This document shows, one piece after another, positions 1-8,247 of a stretch of DNA of 38,218 nucleotides (within the stretch, counting starts at the first letter, position 1; the number at the start of each line of letters is the position of its first letter). The position numbers and the translations under genes were made by a program. Where the stretch lies: contig JAEOSY010000602.1 of assembly GCA_016840125.1 (NCBI GenBank), positions 1 through 38,218 on the forward strand, written 5' to 3'. The notes under the pieces are model-generated. The model was not told the origin of the DNA. It saw nothing but the letters and a program-made list of their open reading frames with translations, and did no database searches. The stretch is from Candidatus Helarchaeota archaeon (GTDB taxonomy: Archaea; Asgardarchaeota; Lokiarchaeia; Helarchaeales; HEL-GB-A).

Positions 1-11
1 AAGAGAAAAGA

Positions 12-311
12 TTGTTAAATGATCAAAATTCTCCTCCTTTAGCCAATCAAACTAAACTGATTCGAAATCCAGAACCAACTTATGTAAAAACGAGAAAGAC
101 CGTTAAAAAAACTCGTTCTCCTACATCTCAACTAAGGAAACGCGGAATTCACCCTCCTTACAAAATTTTATTCTCTGATCACCAACGATTGATAGGCATG
201 TTTTCTGAAGTTCAAGAAATTCAATCTCATATTGCATACTCATTCAAACATATGGAACAGCGAATTAACCAGATCTTTGATATTATGAAGCAATTAGATG
301 TCATTAGATAA
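12..311 (+). CDS. Small hypothetical protein upstream of cheR, possibly 5'-truncated
   Basis: The reading frame is open to the left edge of the window. The only start inside the window is a TTG at 12 without a convincing ribosome-binding site, so this may be the tail of a longer gene. The visible part has a basic, Pro/Thr/Lys-rich first half (about residues 1-50) and a helical second half (about 55-99) that is amphipathic and Met/Gln/Ile-rich. I recognise no domain. Its stop lies about 20 bases before the likely cheR start, so it probably belongs to the chemotaxis operon. It could be the C-terminus of a coupling or scaffold protein, but nothing in the sequence proves that. Confidence 0.5.
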   Translation: MLNDQNSPPLANQTKLIRNPEPTYVKTRKTVKKTRSPTSQLRKRGIHPPYKILFSDHQRLIGMFSEVQEIQSHIAYSFKHMEQRINQIFDIMKQLDVIR

Positions 312-330
312 CTGTGAGGAGTGGTGGCTA

Positions 331-1281
331 ATGGAGAAAATTAATTTCAATCCCTTTTCATTGCGAAAATTATTGAATAAGCTTAGCGATAAAACTGGAA
401 TAGATTTTAGGTACTATAGATGCAACTTCGTTGAAAAACGGATAAAATCTAGAATGATTAGACTAAATCTTTATGATGCCCCATCTTACCTAAAATATAT
501 CTCCTCAAATCCATTAGAAATTGATTTATTTTTCAAAGGATTCACCATAAATACCTCCTATTTATTTAGAAATCGAGAAGTCTTTGACACATTGGAAATG
601 ATTATTAGTGAATGCTTAAAACAGGGTAAAAAAATTACTGATACCAAAAAATTACTCTCTCTTCCGAGAGCCGTTACAAATAAAAATATATTCACTCACC
701 TCCCGCAGCTGTCTATTTATAGGAAATTTAATAATGGTTATGGATCTACCCCACGGCTTAATATTTGGTCCTGTGCATGTGCCTCAGGGGAGGAACCCTA
801 CTCCTTGGCCATATTATTTAATAAATTTAAGAATAATGTCCTTAATTTTCCAAATTATAAAATTGTAGCTTCCGATATTGACAAAAACGTGCTGGAACGT
901 GCAAAAATTGGTGTTTATTCAGAAGAGTCGATGAAAGAAGTTTCAGCTGTCGAAAAATATAACTATTTTAAGAAAGTAAAAGCACGCTTTGGAATTAAGC
1001 ACGCTCTTTGTAACAACATAAAAAATCAAGTAGAATTTGTTGAAGAAGATATAACTAAAGGGCACAAGAAATCACATAATTACGACATTATTTTCTGCAG
1101 ATATTTTTTAATTTATACCGAAAGAGCTGCACGAGATACAATTCTTAAAATCTTAGAAGCGAATTTGGCATATGGGGGTTTATTAATTTTAGGTAAAACT
1201 GAAACACTCTTTAATTCTCACCATCATCTTAAATTAATCGATACTAGAAATCATATCTATGTGAAAGGCAAATATAATTAA
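331..1281 (+). CDS. cheR: Chemotaxis protein methyltransferase CheR
   Basis: CheR transfers methyl groups from S-adenosylmethionine to glutamates of chemoreceptors for adaptation. The N-terminal helical domain carries the family pattern around FRNREVFDTL. It is followed by the SAM-binding Rossmann domain with the signature SCACASGEEPYSLAIL, then ASDID, and the late motif CRYFLIYTE that matches the usual RNVLIYF. The product is 316 residues, slightly longer than typical because of a 35-40 residue Lys-rich insert between the two domains. I chose ATG 331 because GAGGAGTGGTGG (316-327) sits just upstream; an ATG at 298 would overlap the preceding ORF. It is followed by cheB after 19 bases. It implies methyl-accepting receptors elsewhere in the genome. 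Confidence 0.93.
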   Translation: MEKINFNPFSLRKLLNKLSDKTGIDFRYYRCNFVEKRIKSRMIRLNLYDAPSYLKYISSNPLEIDLFFKGFTINTSYLFRNREVFDTLEMIISECLKQGKKITDTKKLLSLPRAVTNKNIFTHLPQLSIYRKFNNGYGSTPRLNIWSCACASGEEPYSLAILFNKFKNNVLNFPNYKIVASDIDKNVLERAKIGVYSEESMKEVSAVEKYNYFKKVKARFGIKHALCNNIKNQVEFVEEDITKGHKKSHNYDIIFCRYFLIYTERAARDTILKILEANLAYGGLLILGKTETLFNSHHHLKLIDTRNHIYVKGKYN

Positions 1282-1300
1282 CATTAAGAGGTAAGTCTAA

Positions 1301-2419
1301 ATGTCAGTAAATGTATTAATTGCGGACGACTCTGCTTTTCAACGAAAAGTAATTTCAGACATGCTTACAAGCCATAAGTCCATTGATGTTGTTGCAACGG
1401 CCCGTAATGGCAAGGAAGCGGTCAAATTAGTTGATGAACTAATTCCTGATGTCGTGATTTTGGACCTAATTATGCCCGAAATGGACGGGTTAACCGCATT
1501 TCAGCATATAATTGAAAATCATCCCATTCCAATCATTATTTTTTCAGTCCTTGATCCTAATACTATGGATAAGTCTGTCCAAGCTCTATTAATGGGTGCC
1601 TTTGATTATATTATAAAACCAGGAGGCGAATGGAAGGTTGAATTACCGAAATTTCAAAATGAACTTATTTCCAAAGTTTTGCTAGCATCAAAATCTAAGA
1701 TAAAAAAGATAAAAAAAACGCAAACGTCTGCTATTCAGAAAAAACCAATTGCCAAAAGAACAAAAAAACGAATTCCGATACCTGTGTTTCCGGCTGATTA
1801 CGTCCCGGATCTAACTCCTATCAGAATTTCAAAGTTAGAATCGAATGTTATAGTTATGGGGGCGAGTGTTGGTGGACCCAAAACGTTGAAATCAATACTT
1901 TCCCATTTGCCAAAAGACTTTCCTAGCCCTATTTTGATAGTTCAACATTTAAACGAACATTTTGTTCACCAATTTGTTCATTCACTTAATGGACAGTGTG
2001 AAATTGGGATTAAAGTTGCCGAAAACGGAGAAACTATCCGATCTGGAATAGTATATGTCGCTCCTGGTGATCGGCATATGGAAATTTCAGTTACTAAAAA
2101 TAATCCTATTATAAATATACGCTCTGGAAAACCCGTGAATTTCTGTATCCCCTCAATTGATGTGCTCTTCTATTCGGCTCTTCGTGTATATAAAGATAAT
2201 ATCTTAGGCATTTTGCTTACTGGTATGGGTGAAGATGGAGTAGCGGGCCTTGGTGCAATTCAGGATATTGGGGGAAAAACCATCACAGAATCAAAAGAAA
2301 CTTGTGTTCTCTATGGGATGCCCAAGATTGCTGCTGAGCGTGGCGTTGCAGATATGATTCTCCCGGATTATGAAATAGATAGTCATATGCTGATATTTGC
2401 TAAGAAATTCAAAAATTAA
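1301..2419 (+). CDS. cheB: Chemotaxis response regulator protein-glutamate methylesterase CheB
   Basis: CheB removes methyl groups from, and can deamidate, chemoreceptor glutamates, opposing CheR. The receiver domain (about 1-120) has the acidic pair D9/D10, the phospho-acceptor D55 in VVILDLIMPEMDG and the conserved lysine in IIKPGG. A Lys/Pro-rich linker (about 125-178) joins it to the esterase domain. Esterase residues are all visible: Ser189 in GASVGGP, His216 in IVQHL and Asp312 in GMGEDGVAG. The 372-residue length fits the family. A GAGGT site (1288-1292) precedes the ATG. It lies between cheR and cheD, so the adaptation enzymes are co-transcribed. Confidence 0.95.
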   Translation: MSVNVLIADDSAFQRKVISDMLTSHKSIDVVATARNGKEAVKLVDELIPDVVILDLIMPEMDGLTAFQHIIENHPIPIIIFSVLDPNTMDKSVQALLMGAFDYIIKPGGEWKVELPKFQNELISKVLLASKSKIKKIKKTQTSAIQKKPIAKRTKKRIPIPVFPADYVPDLTPIRISKLESNVIVMGASVGGPKTLKSILSHLPKDFPSPILIVQHLNEHFVHQFVHSLNGQCEIGIKVAENGETIRSGIVYVAPGDRHMEISVTKNNPIINIRSGKPVNFCIPSIDVLFYSALRVYKDNILGILLTGMGEDGVAGLGAIQDIGGKTITESKETCVLYGMPKIAAERGVADMILPDYEIDSHMLIFAKKFKN

Positions 2420-2434
2420 CTAGGTTGTTACTAG

Positions 2435-2992
2435 ATGAAAGATAATGACTGCCGAGATCAAACCAAAACGATTAATAAAGATGGAGAAATCCAGATCCCG
2501 GCAGGCCATTTTGCGTTGCTTAATTCACACGAAAGCTCAAATAACGGTGCAAGCAAATTCGCTATCTACGGATTGGGATCATGTATTGCGCTACTTCTCT
2601 ATGATAAAAATAAAAAAATTAGTGCAATGTCCCATATACTCCTTTCTAAAATAAGAGAGACCCGGAGATCAAATCCATTGTTTTATCCCCATAAATATGC
2701 GGAGTCTTCAGTAAGGCATCTGCTCGATGAAATGTTGAAACATGGGGCGTCCCGAAAAAGGATTAAAGCAGTGATTACAGGAGGGGCTGATATTTTTGGT
2801 AATAATATTTTGGCAGTTGGTAAAGCGAACATTGAGGAAGTCAAAGACCAGTTGGAAAAATTGAATATTAAGTTGGAAAAAGAGATTACCGGGGGGCGGA
2901 GGGGGCGAGTTGTTATCTATAATTCAATTGATAATTCACTTTCAGTTAAGGTCACAGGAACGGAGGCTTTCAAAAAAATTGCCCTTCAATAA
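2435..2992 (+). CDS. cheD: Chemoreceptor glutamine deamidase CheD
   Basis: CheD deamidates specific glutamines of chemoreceptors to glutamate, and in CheC-type systems it is regulated by binding CheC. The catalytic cysteine is Cys50 in GLGSCIAL and the histidine is His67 in MSHILL; the 17-residue separation equals that between the Cys and His of characterised CheD proteins. Other family landmarks are ITGGADIF and the late EITGGRRGRVV segment. The 185-residue product is slightly longer than usual owing to a polar N-terminal extension of about 20 residues. The start codon follows cheB by 15 bases. With cheC immediately downstream, the locus has the CheC/CheD adaptation loop known from Bacillus, Thermotoga and Archaea. 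Confidence 0.94.
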   Translation: MKDNDCRDQTKTINKDGEIQIPAGHFALLNSHESSNNGASKFAIYGLGSCIALLLYDKNKKISAMSHILLSKIRETRRSNPLFYPHKYAESSVRHLLDEMLKHGASRKRIKAVITGGADIFGNNILAVGKANIEEVKDQLEKLNIKLEKEITGGRRGRVVIYNSIDNSLSVKVTGTEAFKKIALQ

Positions 2993-3025
2993 AATTATAA
3001 AAAAGTAGAGAGGTGGCGGGTAAAA

Positions 3026-3709
3026 ATGAGTATGAAAAAAAATATTTCTTGGTTAAAAGAAAAATCGATCGATCTAAATTTCGAACAGATCGATTCGTTA
3101 ATGGAATTAGGCAACATTGGATCTGGTAATGCAATTACAGCCCTTTCTCAACTACTTGAACGAAGAATCGAGATGTCATTAACTAAAGTAAGCATTATTC
3201 CTTTCTGGAAAATCATGGATTTACTAGAAGATCCTCAGACTATGGTGTTTGGTATATATTCCGATATTAAAGGGCATGCTAATTTATCTATCTTCCAATT
3301 CTTTACTAAAAAATCAGTAATAAACATGATTAACAAATTATCAGACCAAAATCAAAATAATCCAATCAATATCAATGAAATAGAGGATTTAGACGAATTT
3401 TCCTTGAGTATTATTTCTGAAATTGGAAATATCCTAATAGGACATTATACTAGTGCATTAGCTAATCTTATGTCAACCAAATTAATACCAGAAGTTCCAA
3501 ACATAGCTCTCGACACTCTTGAAACGATTACCAACTGTTTAGCTGCTAAATATTCCCAGAGAATTGACCATTTTGTTATAATAAAAACTACCCTTAAAAT
3601 TGAAGAATTGGAACTAACAGGGACATTCTGTTTTATTCCCGATGTCGATACATTAGAACGAATCTTTAAAGCCATTGAGGTTGATAGCCAGTTTGTCTTA
3701 GAAGAATAA
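3026..3709 (+). CDS. cheC: CheY-P phosphatase CheC
   Basis: CheC dephosphorylates CheY-P and in the known systems exchanges with CheD. Both pseudo-symmetric active sites are intact: Glu27/Asn30 in ELGNIGSGN and Glu132/Asn135 in EIGNILIGH, each matching the E-x2-N signature. Having both sites points to CheC rather than the single-site CheX. The 227-residue length is close to the family's usual size of about 200. GAGAGGTGGCGGG lies just upstream of ATG 3026, one of the strongest ribosome-binding sites in the window. The next gene encodes a roadblock-GTPase fusion 21 bases downstream, which is not part of the textbook Che set. Confidence 0.93.
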   Translation: MSMKKNISWLKEKSIDLNFEQIDSLMELGNIGSGNAITALSQLLERRIEMSLTKVSIIPFWKIMDLLEDPQTMVFGIYSDIKGHANLSIFQFFTKKSVINMINKLSDQNQNNPININEIEDLDEFSLSIISEIGNILIGHYTSALANLMSTKLIPEVPNIALDTLETITNCLAAKYSQRIDHFVIIKTTLKIEELELTGTFCFIPDVDTLERIFKAIEVDSQFVLEE

Positions 3710-3730
3710 CTAGAATGAAAGGAGAATGTG

Positions 3731-4753
3731 ATGACGACAAATTCGAAATTTGGTGGATTAATAGAGGGATCGCAATTAAATGAATTACTTTCCAATTTGT
3801 TAGATGTAGTTCCAAATCTTTTAGCCGCATTTATTACTGATTTAGATGGATTGAACATAGCGAATCAATCGCGAAAAGAAGTTGATGAAAATAAAATCGG
3901 TGCAATTATGGCGGCAATTGATCAAACCATAAAACGAATTAAGACTTCAGCTGAAATATCATTAGGAAGCGGTATCATTGATACTGATGAATTTCAAATT
4001 GTTTTTATAAAATTAAATAGCAGTACTCCTGTTCTCTTCGTAATGGTTGCCGATCATTACACCATTATTGATCCATTTATTCCTTATTCTTATCTTATAG
4101 CCGAAAAAATCTCCTTTATTCTAAATAACAGATTTACTTCTTTGTCTATTCCCTTTTTAGGTTCTGATGGAACTATTGAGAGTCCCACTTTAGAAAAAAA
4201 GAATTATAAAAAACACCATATCGTCAAATTAATGGTTTTAGGTGATGAGAAAGTAGGGAAAAGTTCGTTATTGAACTTATATATAAATGGGGATTATATT
4301 ACCGATTATAAACCTACTATTGGGCTAGCCATCTATTCCAAAGACTTTCCTCTATCCAAAACAGTTAATCTAACATTTCATATGTTTGATATGTCTGGGC
4401 AGAAGAACCTTGCGAAAATTCGAAAACTATGTTTTCTTCAGTTCTTTATACAATCTCAGCTGAATAACAATTGTACAAATGCTTTTTTTGTCGTATTTGA
4501 TTCCACGAAGCCTGAGACCCTAAAGAATACAAGATATTGGCTTGATGAAACGAGAAAATTCATTAATCACTCAAATGTTCCTTTTATTCTCGTTGCCAAT
4601 AAGATCGATCTGATTGATAATCGTGAAGAAATTCAAGGGATGGCGAGATCTATTCTTGAAGAATATAACTGTCAATATATTGAAACTTCAGCGATTACTG
4701 GGGAAGGTCTTGACGAAATTTTCACAATTTTGGCTACAAAATGCATGGATTAA
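3731..4753 (+). CDS. Roadblock/LC7 domain fused to Ras/Rab-like small GTPase
   Basis: Two modules are visible. Residues about 5-135 look like a roadblock/LC7 fold: LLDVVPNLLAAFITDLDGLN, then a central helix and the strand VLFVMVADHYTIID. Residues about 165-340 are a Ras-superfamily GTPase with P-loop GDEKVGKSS (171-179), switch-I threonine in KPTIG, switch-II DMSGQ (220-224; the catalytic Gln is kept but the usual DTAGQ is altered), NKID (290-293) and TSAITG (from 319). There is no C-terminal prenylation cysteine motif. ATG 3731 is preferred over GTG 3728 because GGAG lies 6 bases upstream. MglB-type roadblock proteins act as GAPs for MglA GTPases in bacterial polarity, so a self-regulating switch is plausible, but this is inference. 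It sits inside the che operon between cheC and a histidine kinase. Confidence 0.87.
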   Translation: MTTNSKFGGLIEGSQLNELLSNLLDVVPNLLAAFITDLDGLNIANQSRKEVDENKIGAIMAAIDQTIKRIKTSAEISLGSGIIDTDEFQIVFIKLNSSTPVLFVMVADHYTIIDPFIPYSYLIAEKISFILNNRFTSLSIPFLGSDGTIESPTLEKKNYKKHHIVKLMVLGDEKVGKSSLLNLYINGDYITDYKPTIGLAIYSKDFPLSKTVNLTFHMFDMSGQKNLAKIRKLCFLQFFIQSQLNNNCTNAFFVVFDSTKPETLKNTRYWLDETRKFINHSNVPFILVANKIDLIDNREEIQGMARSILEEYNCQYIETSAITGEGLDEIFTILATKCMD

Positions 4754-4784
4754 TTATTCACTTCGCTGAATTAAGTGAATTCCT

Positions 4785-7670
4785 ATGAAAGTTGAAAAGA
4801 AGAGCCTAGAAATCAGATTACAAGAATCAGAAGATAGATACCAGGAAATGCTCGACCTTTTACCTGATATTATTTTTGAAATTGATGGCGATTTAAACAT
4901 TACATATGTGAATTCTATAGCATTCGATCAATTCGGTTATTCAAGAGAAGATTTCGATAAAGGCCTTAATGTTACTCAGATGATCATCCCTTCTGAACTC
5001 GAACGTGCTAGAACTAATATTTTGAACATATTTCAGGGAGCGATTATTGGTCCCAGTGATTATTTATTAAAAAAGAAAGATGGTTCAGTATTTTTCGCAA
5101 GAATAAACGCACGTCCAATTTATAAAAATGGAACAATAATAGGTATGAGAGGGATAATCAGTGATATTTCTTCTAGAAAAGCCGCAGAGGCGGCGCTACG
5201 TGATAGCCAGGCTAAATTTGATGCCCTTTTCAACCAATCCATTTATATCTATTATTTAACTGATTTTAACGGGAATTTTATAGACGTTAATGATACAGCG
5301 TTGGAGTTACTCGGATATTTGAGAGAAGAAGTTTCAGCCCTGAATTTCACGGCGTTACTTGATGAAAATCAACTTCCGCTTGCTTTAGAGGCAATTAAAG
5401 AAATAAGGGAGAAGGGTTCTCGTTTAACTACAGATATTTATAAATTAAGGAAAAAGAATGGCGAATATTTATGGGTTGAAACCCAAGGGTCTCTAATCTA
5501 TCGGAATGGAAAACCATATGCTATTCAGGGAATTGCAAGAGATATAACTGAAAAGAGAGAAGCTTTGGAGAAGCTCAAGGAATCTTACGATAACTTACAG
5601 GCTTTATTCAATTCAATAGACGATTTTGTGTTTATCTTTGATCTGGATGGTAGCATATTAAAATTTAATTTCAGCGTGCCCTATCGATTAGGGTATTCCA
5701 AAGAAGAATTACTGAGTAAAAATTGTTTTGATCTACATCCACCCAATCGAAGGGACGACGCTATAAAAACACGTGCTAATATAAATGCAGGTAAGACTGA
5801 CTTATGTACTATTCCTCTAATGACCAAGAAGGGAACTTTAATACCCGTGGAAACAAAGATGACACGAGGCCATTGGGGTAATCAAGAAGTGACAATAGGG
5901 ATTAGTCGTGATATTACACCCTATAAAAAAATGGAACGGTTAATCACGGTTCAACGAGATCTAGCTCTTAGAATTTTAGAAATTACTAATTTTACTGAAG
6001 CGCTGAAAGTATCTTTACACGCGATTCTTGAAGTAACGGCATTTGATGGAGGTGGAATCTATATTGCAAATGAAGAAACGGGCGCACTCACACTTAAATA
6101 CCATGAAGGTCTTTCTGACTCCTTTATACAAAAAAGCCGACATTATGCCTCTTCGAGTCCAAATGTCAAACTAATCCAACAGGGGAAACCTGTATATATA
6201 GATTATAGAAAGCTTCTCGAAGCCTTAAAAATCCAGAAAGATATTGAGGGGTTAAAAACTGTAGCTGTGATACCTATAATTGATAAGGATCGGGTGATAG
6301 GTTGTTTAAATGTCGCATCGTATACGCTGAAAGAGATTCCCGAGGAATCAAAGAAAATTATTGAGACCCTCGCAGGACAAATCGGCCAAATTATCAACAG
6401 GTTTCACCTAGCGTCTGCGTTACAAGAAAGCGAGGAGAAGTTCCAGTTGATTGCCGAAAATGCGAATGACTTAATTACGGTCTTTAATGATAAGTTTGAA
6501 TATGAATATACAAATACAGACGCGTTTGAGCGAGTAATGGGATACACAAAAGAGGAACTGGCAGGAAAGATGAGATTTGATGTAATTCATCCTGATGATC
6601 TTGAAGCCGCTTTGAAAATCCTAAAAAGAGGTTTTGCTAGTGGAGTGGCTAGTGCAGAAATTCGAATTAAGCATAAACAGAGGCATTATATTTGGTTTGA
6701 ATTGAGAGGGCGGACATTTTATGATAATACAGGTAACAAGAAGGCTCTAATTATTGGAAGGGAAATATCTGAAAGAAAGGCGCTCGATGAATCGAGGAAA
6801 AGGTATTTGAAAGATTTAGAGAAAGAAGTAGATTTGAAAACTAAAAAATTACAAGAAGAAACTGATGAATTACAAAAAGCTCTATTAAAACTAAAAACTT
6901 TTCAAGAACAACTAGTTCAATCCGAGAAATTAGCGTCAATCGGATTGCTAACTGCGGGGATTGCCCATGAAATAAACAATCCCATTATGGGCATCATAAA
7001 TTATGCTGCAATCATCAAGGATGAAATCGCTAATACTCCCGAAATAGATTTAAATTCGAAACCATTTTCATTCATCCCGAAAATCATTAAAGAAGGCGAA
7101 CGAATTTCCACAATCGTTGAAGATCTTTTTACATTCGCCCGTAAAGACATCGGCAAATTTAGTTATGAGGAAATTTCAAAGGTTATACAATCCTCTCTTT
7201 CATTACTCCACTCAAAAATTAAGAGGTCTCAGATTGAGGTCACGTTAAATTTGATAGAAGATATTCCAAAAATCCCAATGAATTCCCAAAAAATTCAACA
7301 AGTTATAATAAATGTAATTCAGAATTCAATTACGGCGATAGATAAAAAGTTCGACGCGATTGGTGAAATTAATTCGAAAAAAATCCTGATCAACACGGTT
7401 TTGGTCACGCGTGGGCAAAGAAAATATGGACGGATCACATTTATTGATAATGGATACGGAATTAAACAAAATGAACTGAATAAAATATTTGATCCATTTT
7501 ACACCACTAAAAATGACTCAAAACAAAAAGGGATGGGGTTGGGATTAAGCATTTCGTATGGAATTATTAAAGAGCATGATGGTTATATCGAAATCAAAAG
7601 TGAATGGAAAAAATATACTATAGTTAATATTTTATTACCAGTAAAAATATCTTCCAATGCGAAGAGCTGA
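4785..7670 (+). CDS. Cytosolic PAS/GAF sensor histidine kinase
   Basis: This 961-residue kinase has no transmembrane segment. Domains in order are PAS (about 15-135), PAS (140-260), PAS (265-385), GAF (390-540), PAS (550-665), a coiled-coil (670-715), a dimerisation/phosphoacceptor domain with His728 in GIAHEINNP, and an HATPase_c domain with the N box (INVIQNS), G1 DNGYG, F box DPFYTT and G2 GMGLGLS. All catalytic motifs look intact. No receiver is fused to it, so it should phosphorylate a separate regulator. It closes the chemotaxis operon, 31 bases after the GTPase gene. It is not a CheA: it lacks P1/P5 domains and uses a classical HisKA His. Its ligand is unknown; multiple PAS and GAF domains suggest redox, heme or small-molecule input. 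Confidence 0.9.
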   Translation: MKVEKKSLEIRLQESEDRYQEMLDLLPDIIFEIDGDLNITYVNSIAFDQFGYSREDFDKGLNVTQMIIPSELERARTNILNIFQGAIIGPSDYLLKKKDGSVFFARINARPIYKNGTIIGMRGIISDISSRKAAEAALRDSQAKFDALFNQSIYIYYLTDFNGNFIDVNDTALELLGYLREEVSALNFTALLDENQLPLALEAIKEIREKGSRLTTDIYKLRKKNGEYLWVETQGSLIYRNGKPYAIQGIARDITEKREALEKLKESYDNLQALFNSIDDFVFIFDLDGSILKFNFSVPYRLGYSKEELLSKNCFDLHPPNRRDDAIKTRANINAGKTDLCTIPLMTKKGTLIPVETKMTRGHWGNQEVTIGISRDITPYKKMERLITVQRDLALRILEITNFTEALKVSLHAILEVTAFDGGGIYIANEETGALTLKYHEGLSDSFIQKSRHYASSSPNVKLIQQGKPVYIDYRKLLEALKIQKDIEGLKTVAVIPIIDKDRVIGCLNVASYTLKEIPEESKKIIETLAGQIGQIINRFHLASALQESEEKFQLIAENANDLITVFNDKFEYEYTNTDAFERVMGYTKEELAGKMRFDVIHPDDLEAALKILKRGFASGVASAEIRIKHKQRHYIWFELRGRTFYDNTGNKKALIIGREISERKALDESRKRYLKDLEKEVDLKTKKLQEETDELQKALLKLKTFQEQLVQSEKLASIGLLTAGIAHEINNPIMGIINYAAIIKDEIANTPEIDLNSKPFSFIPKIIKEGERISTIVEDLFTFARKDIGKFSYEEISKVIQSSLSLLHSKIKRSQIEVTLNLIEDIPKIPMNSQKIQQVIINVIQNSITAIDKKFDAIGEINSKKILINTVLVTRGQRKYGRITFIDNGYGIKQNELNKIFDPFYTTKNDSKQKGMGLGLSISYGIIKEHDGYIEIKSEWKKYTIVNILLPVKISSNAKS

Positions 7671-8247
7671 AAAAATATTTAATATATAATTTAATCGAAT
7701 CCTTTGTGATTCATTTATACAATTGATTTCATTACCACGTTGAGATGTGATACTCCTAATAATTTTAAATATGAATTCATCCTTTCATCAAAATTTGACA
7801 ATTTGTTTAGGAAATGCCACATTTTAAATACCTATTACTTAAAAAGAATGCGTTTAAAGTTTAATTCATGTTAATCTTTCCGAAAAGTCTGCAGGGGTTT
7901 TCGATGTATGAATTTTGGATGTTGCGACATTCAAGAGGTAAAAGGTACCACCCTTTATCTATTTTTAAACCCAACCCCCCTCCCTACACTCCCCTTTAAA
8001 AGAGGGCGGTACCTACCTCTTTTTATAGGTTGTACAGAAAAAAACTATTCTATTTTTGAAGTTTTAAAAAAACTACTAAACGGTATTAAAAAACCCCCCC
8101 CCTATATTTTTTCCAATTTGTTAGTTTTTGAAAAATTCCATTAGCAGAAAGTAAGTGTATTCAATTTAATAATCTCAAAATGTGTGGTTTCGCTCCAAGC
8201 AGGTGCCCTATAAATATATTTTCCTCGATTATGATTCGTATCTTACA
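7671..8247. other. Non-coding stretch between the che operon and TFB 1
   Basis: No convincing gene lies here. A 78-codon ORF at 7908-8144 has a start without a ribosome-binding site, a protein sequence dominated by Pro/Leu/Lys runs produced by C- and A-tracts, and crosses the inverted repeat described separately, so I treat it as spurious. The stretch contains that inverted repeat (7933-8022), a C9 homopolymer (8094-8102) followed closely by a T6 run, and otherwise AT-rich sequence. The TFB 1 promoter presumably lies in its last 100 bases, but I see no clear TATA/BRE pair. Confidence 0.6.
7933..8022. repeat. Long imperfect inverted repeat with pyrimidine-rich loop
   Basis: The left arm (7933-7955) reads AAGAGGTA, then AAA, GGTACC, A, CCCT. 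The right arm (8001-8022), read on the opposite strand, gives AAGAGGTA, GGTACC, G, CCCT, so the arms pair with one 3-base bulge and one mismatch. The loop of about 45 bases is strongly pyrimidine-rich and carries a smaller palindrome (CCCCTTTAAAAGAGGG). A short T-run follows the right arm. The design resembles short interspersed palindromic elements or small MITE-like repeats. No second copy was seen in this window. Confidence 0.55.

Noticed and set aside
3445..3858. 137-codon antisense ORF under cheC and the GTPase fusion
   Set aside because: It is a shadow of two well-supported genes and its protein has low-complexity Ser/Asn composition.
7908..8144. 78-codon ORF after the che operon
   Set aside because: It crosses the inverted repeat and homopolymer tracts, has a composition of Pro/Leu/Lys runs and no ribosome-binding site.
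8182..8247. GTG start extending TFB 1 by 22 residues
   Set aside because: The second TFB starts with a matching MTVETR, so ATG 8248 (MTIDTR) is the likely start.
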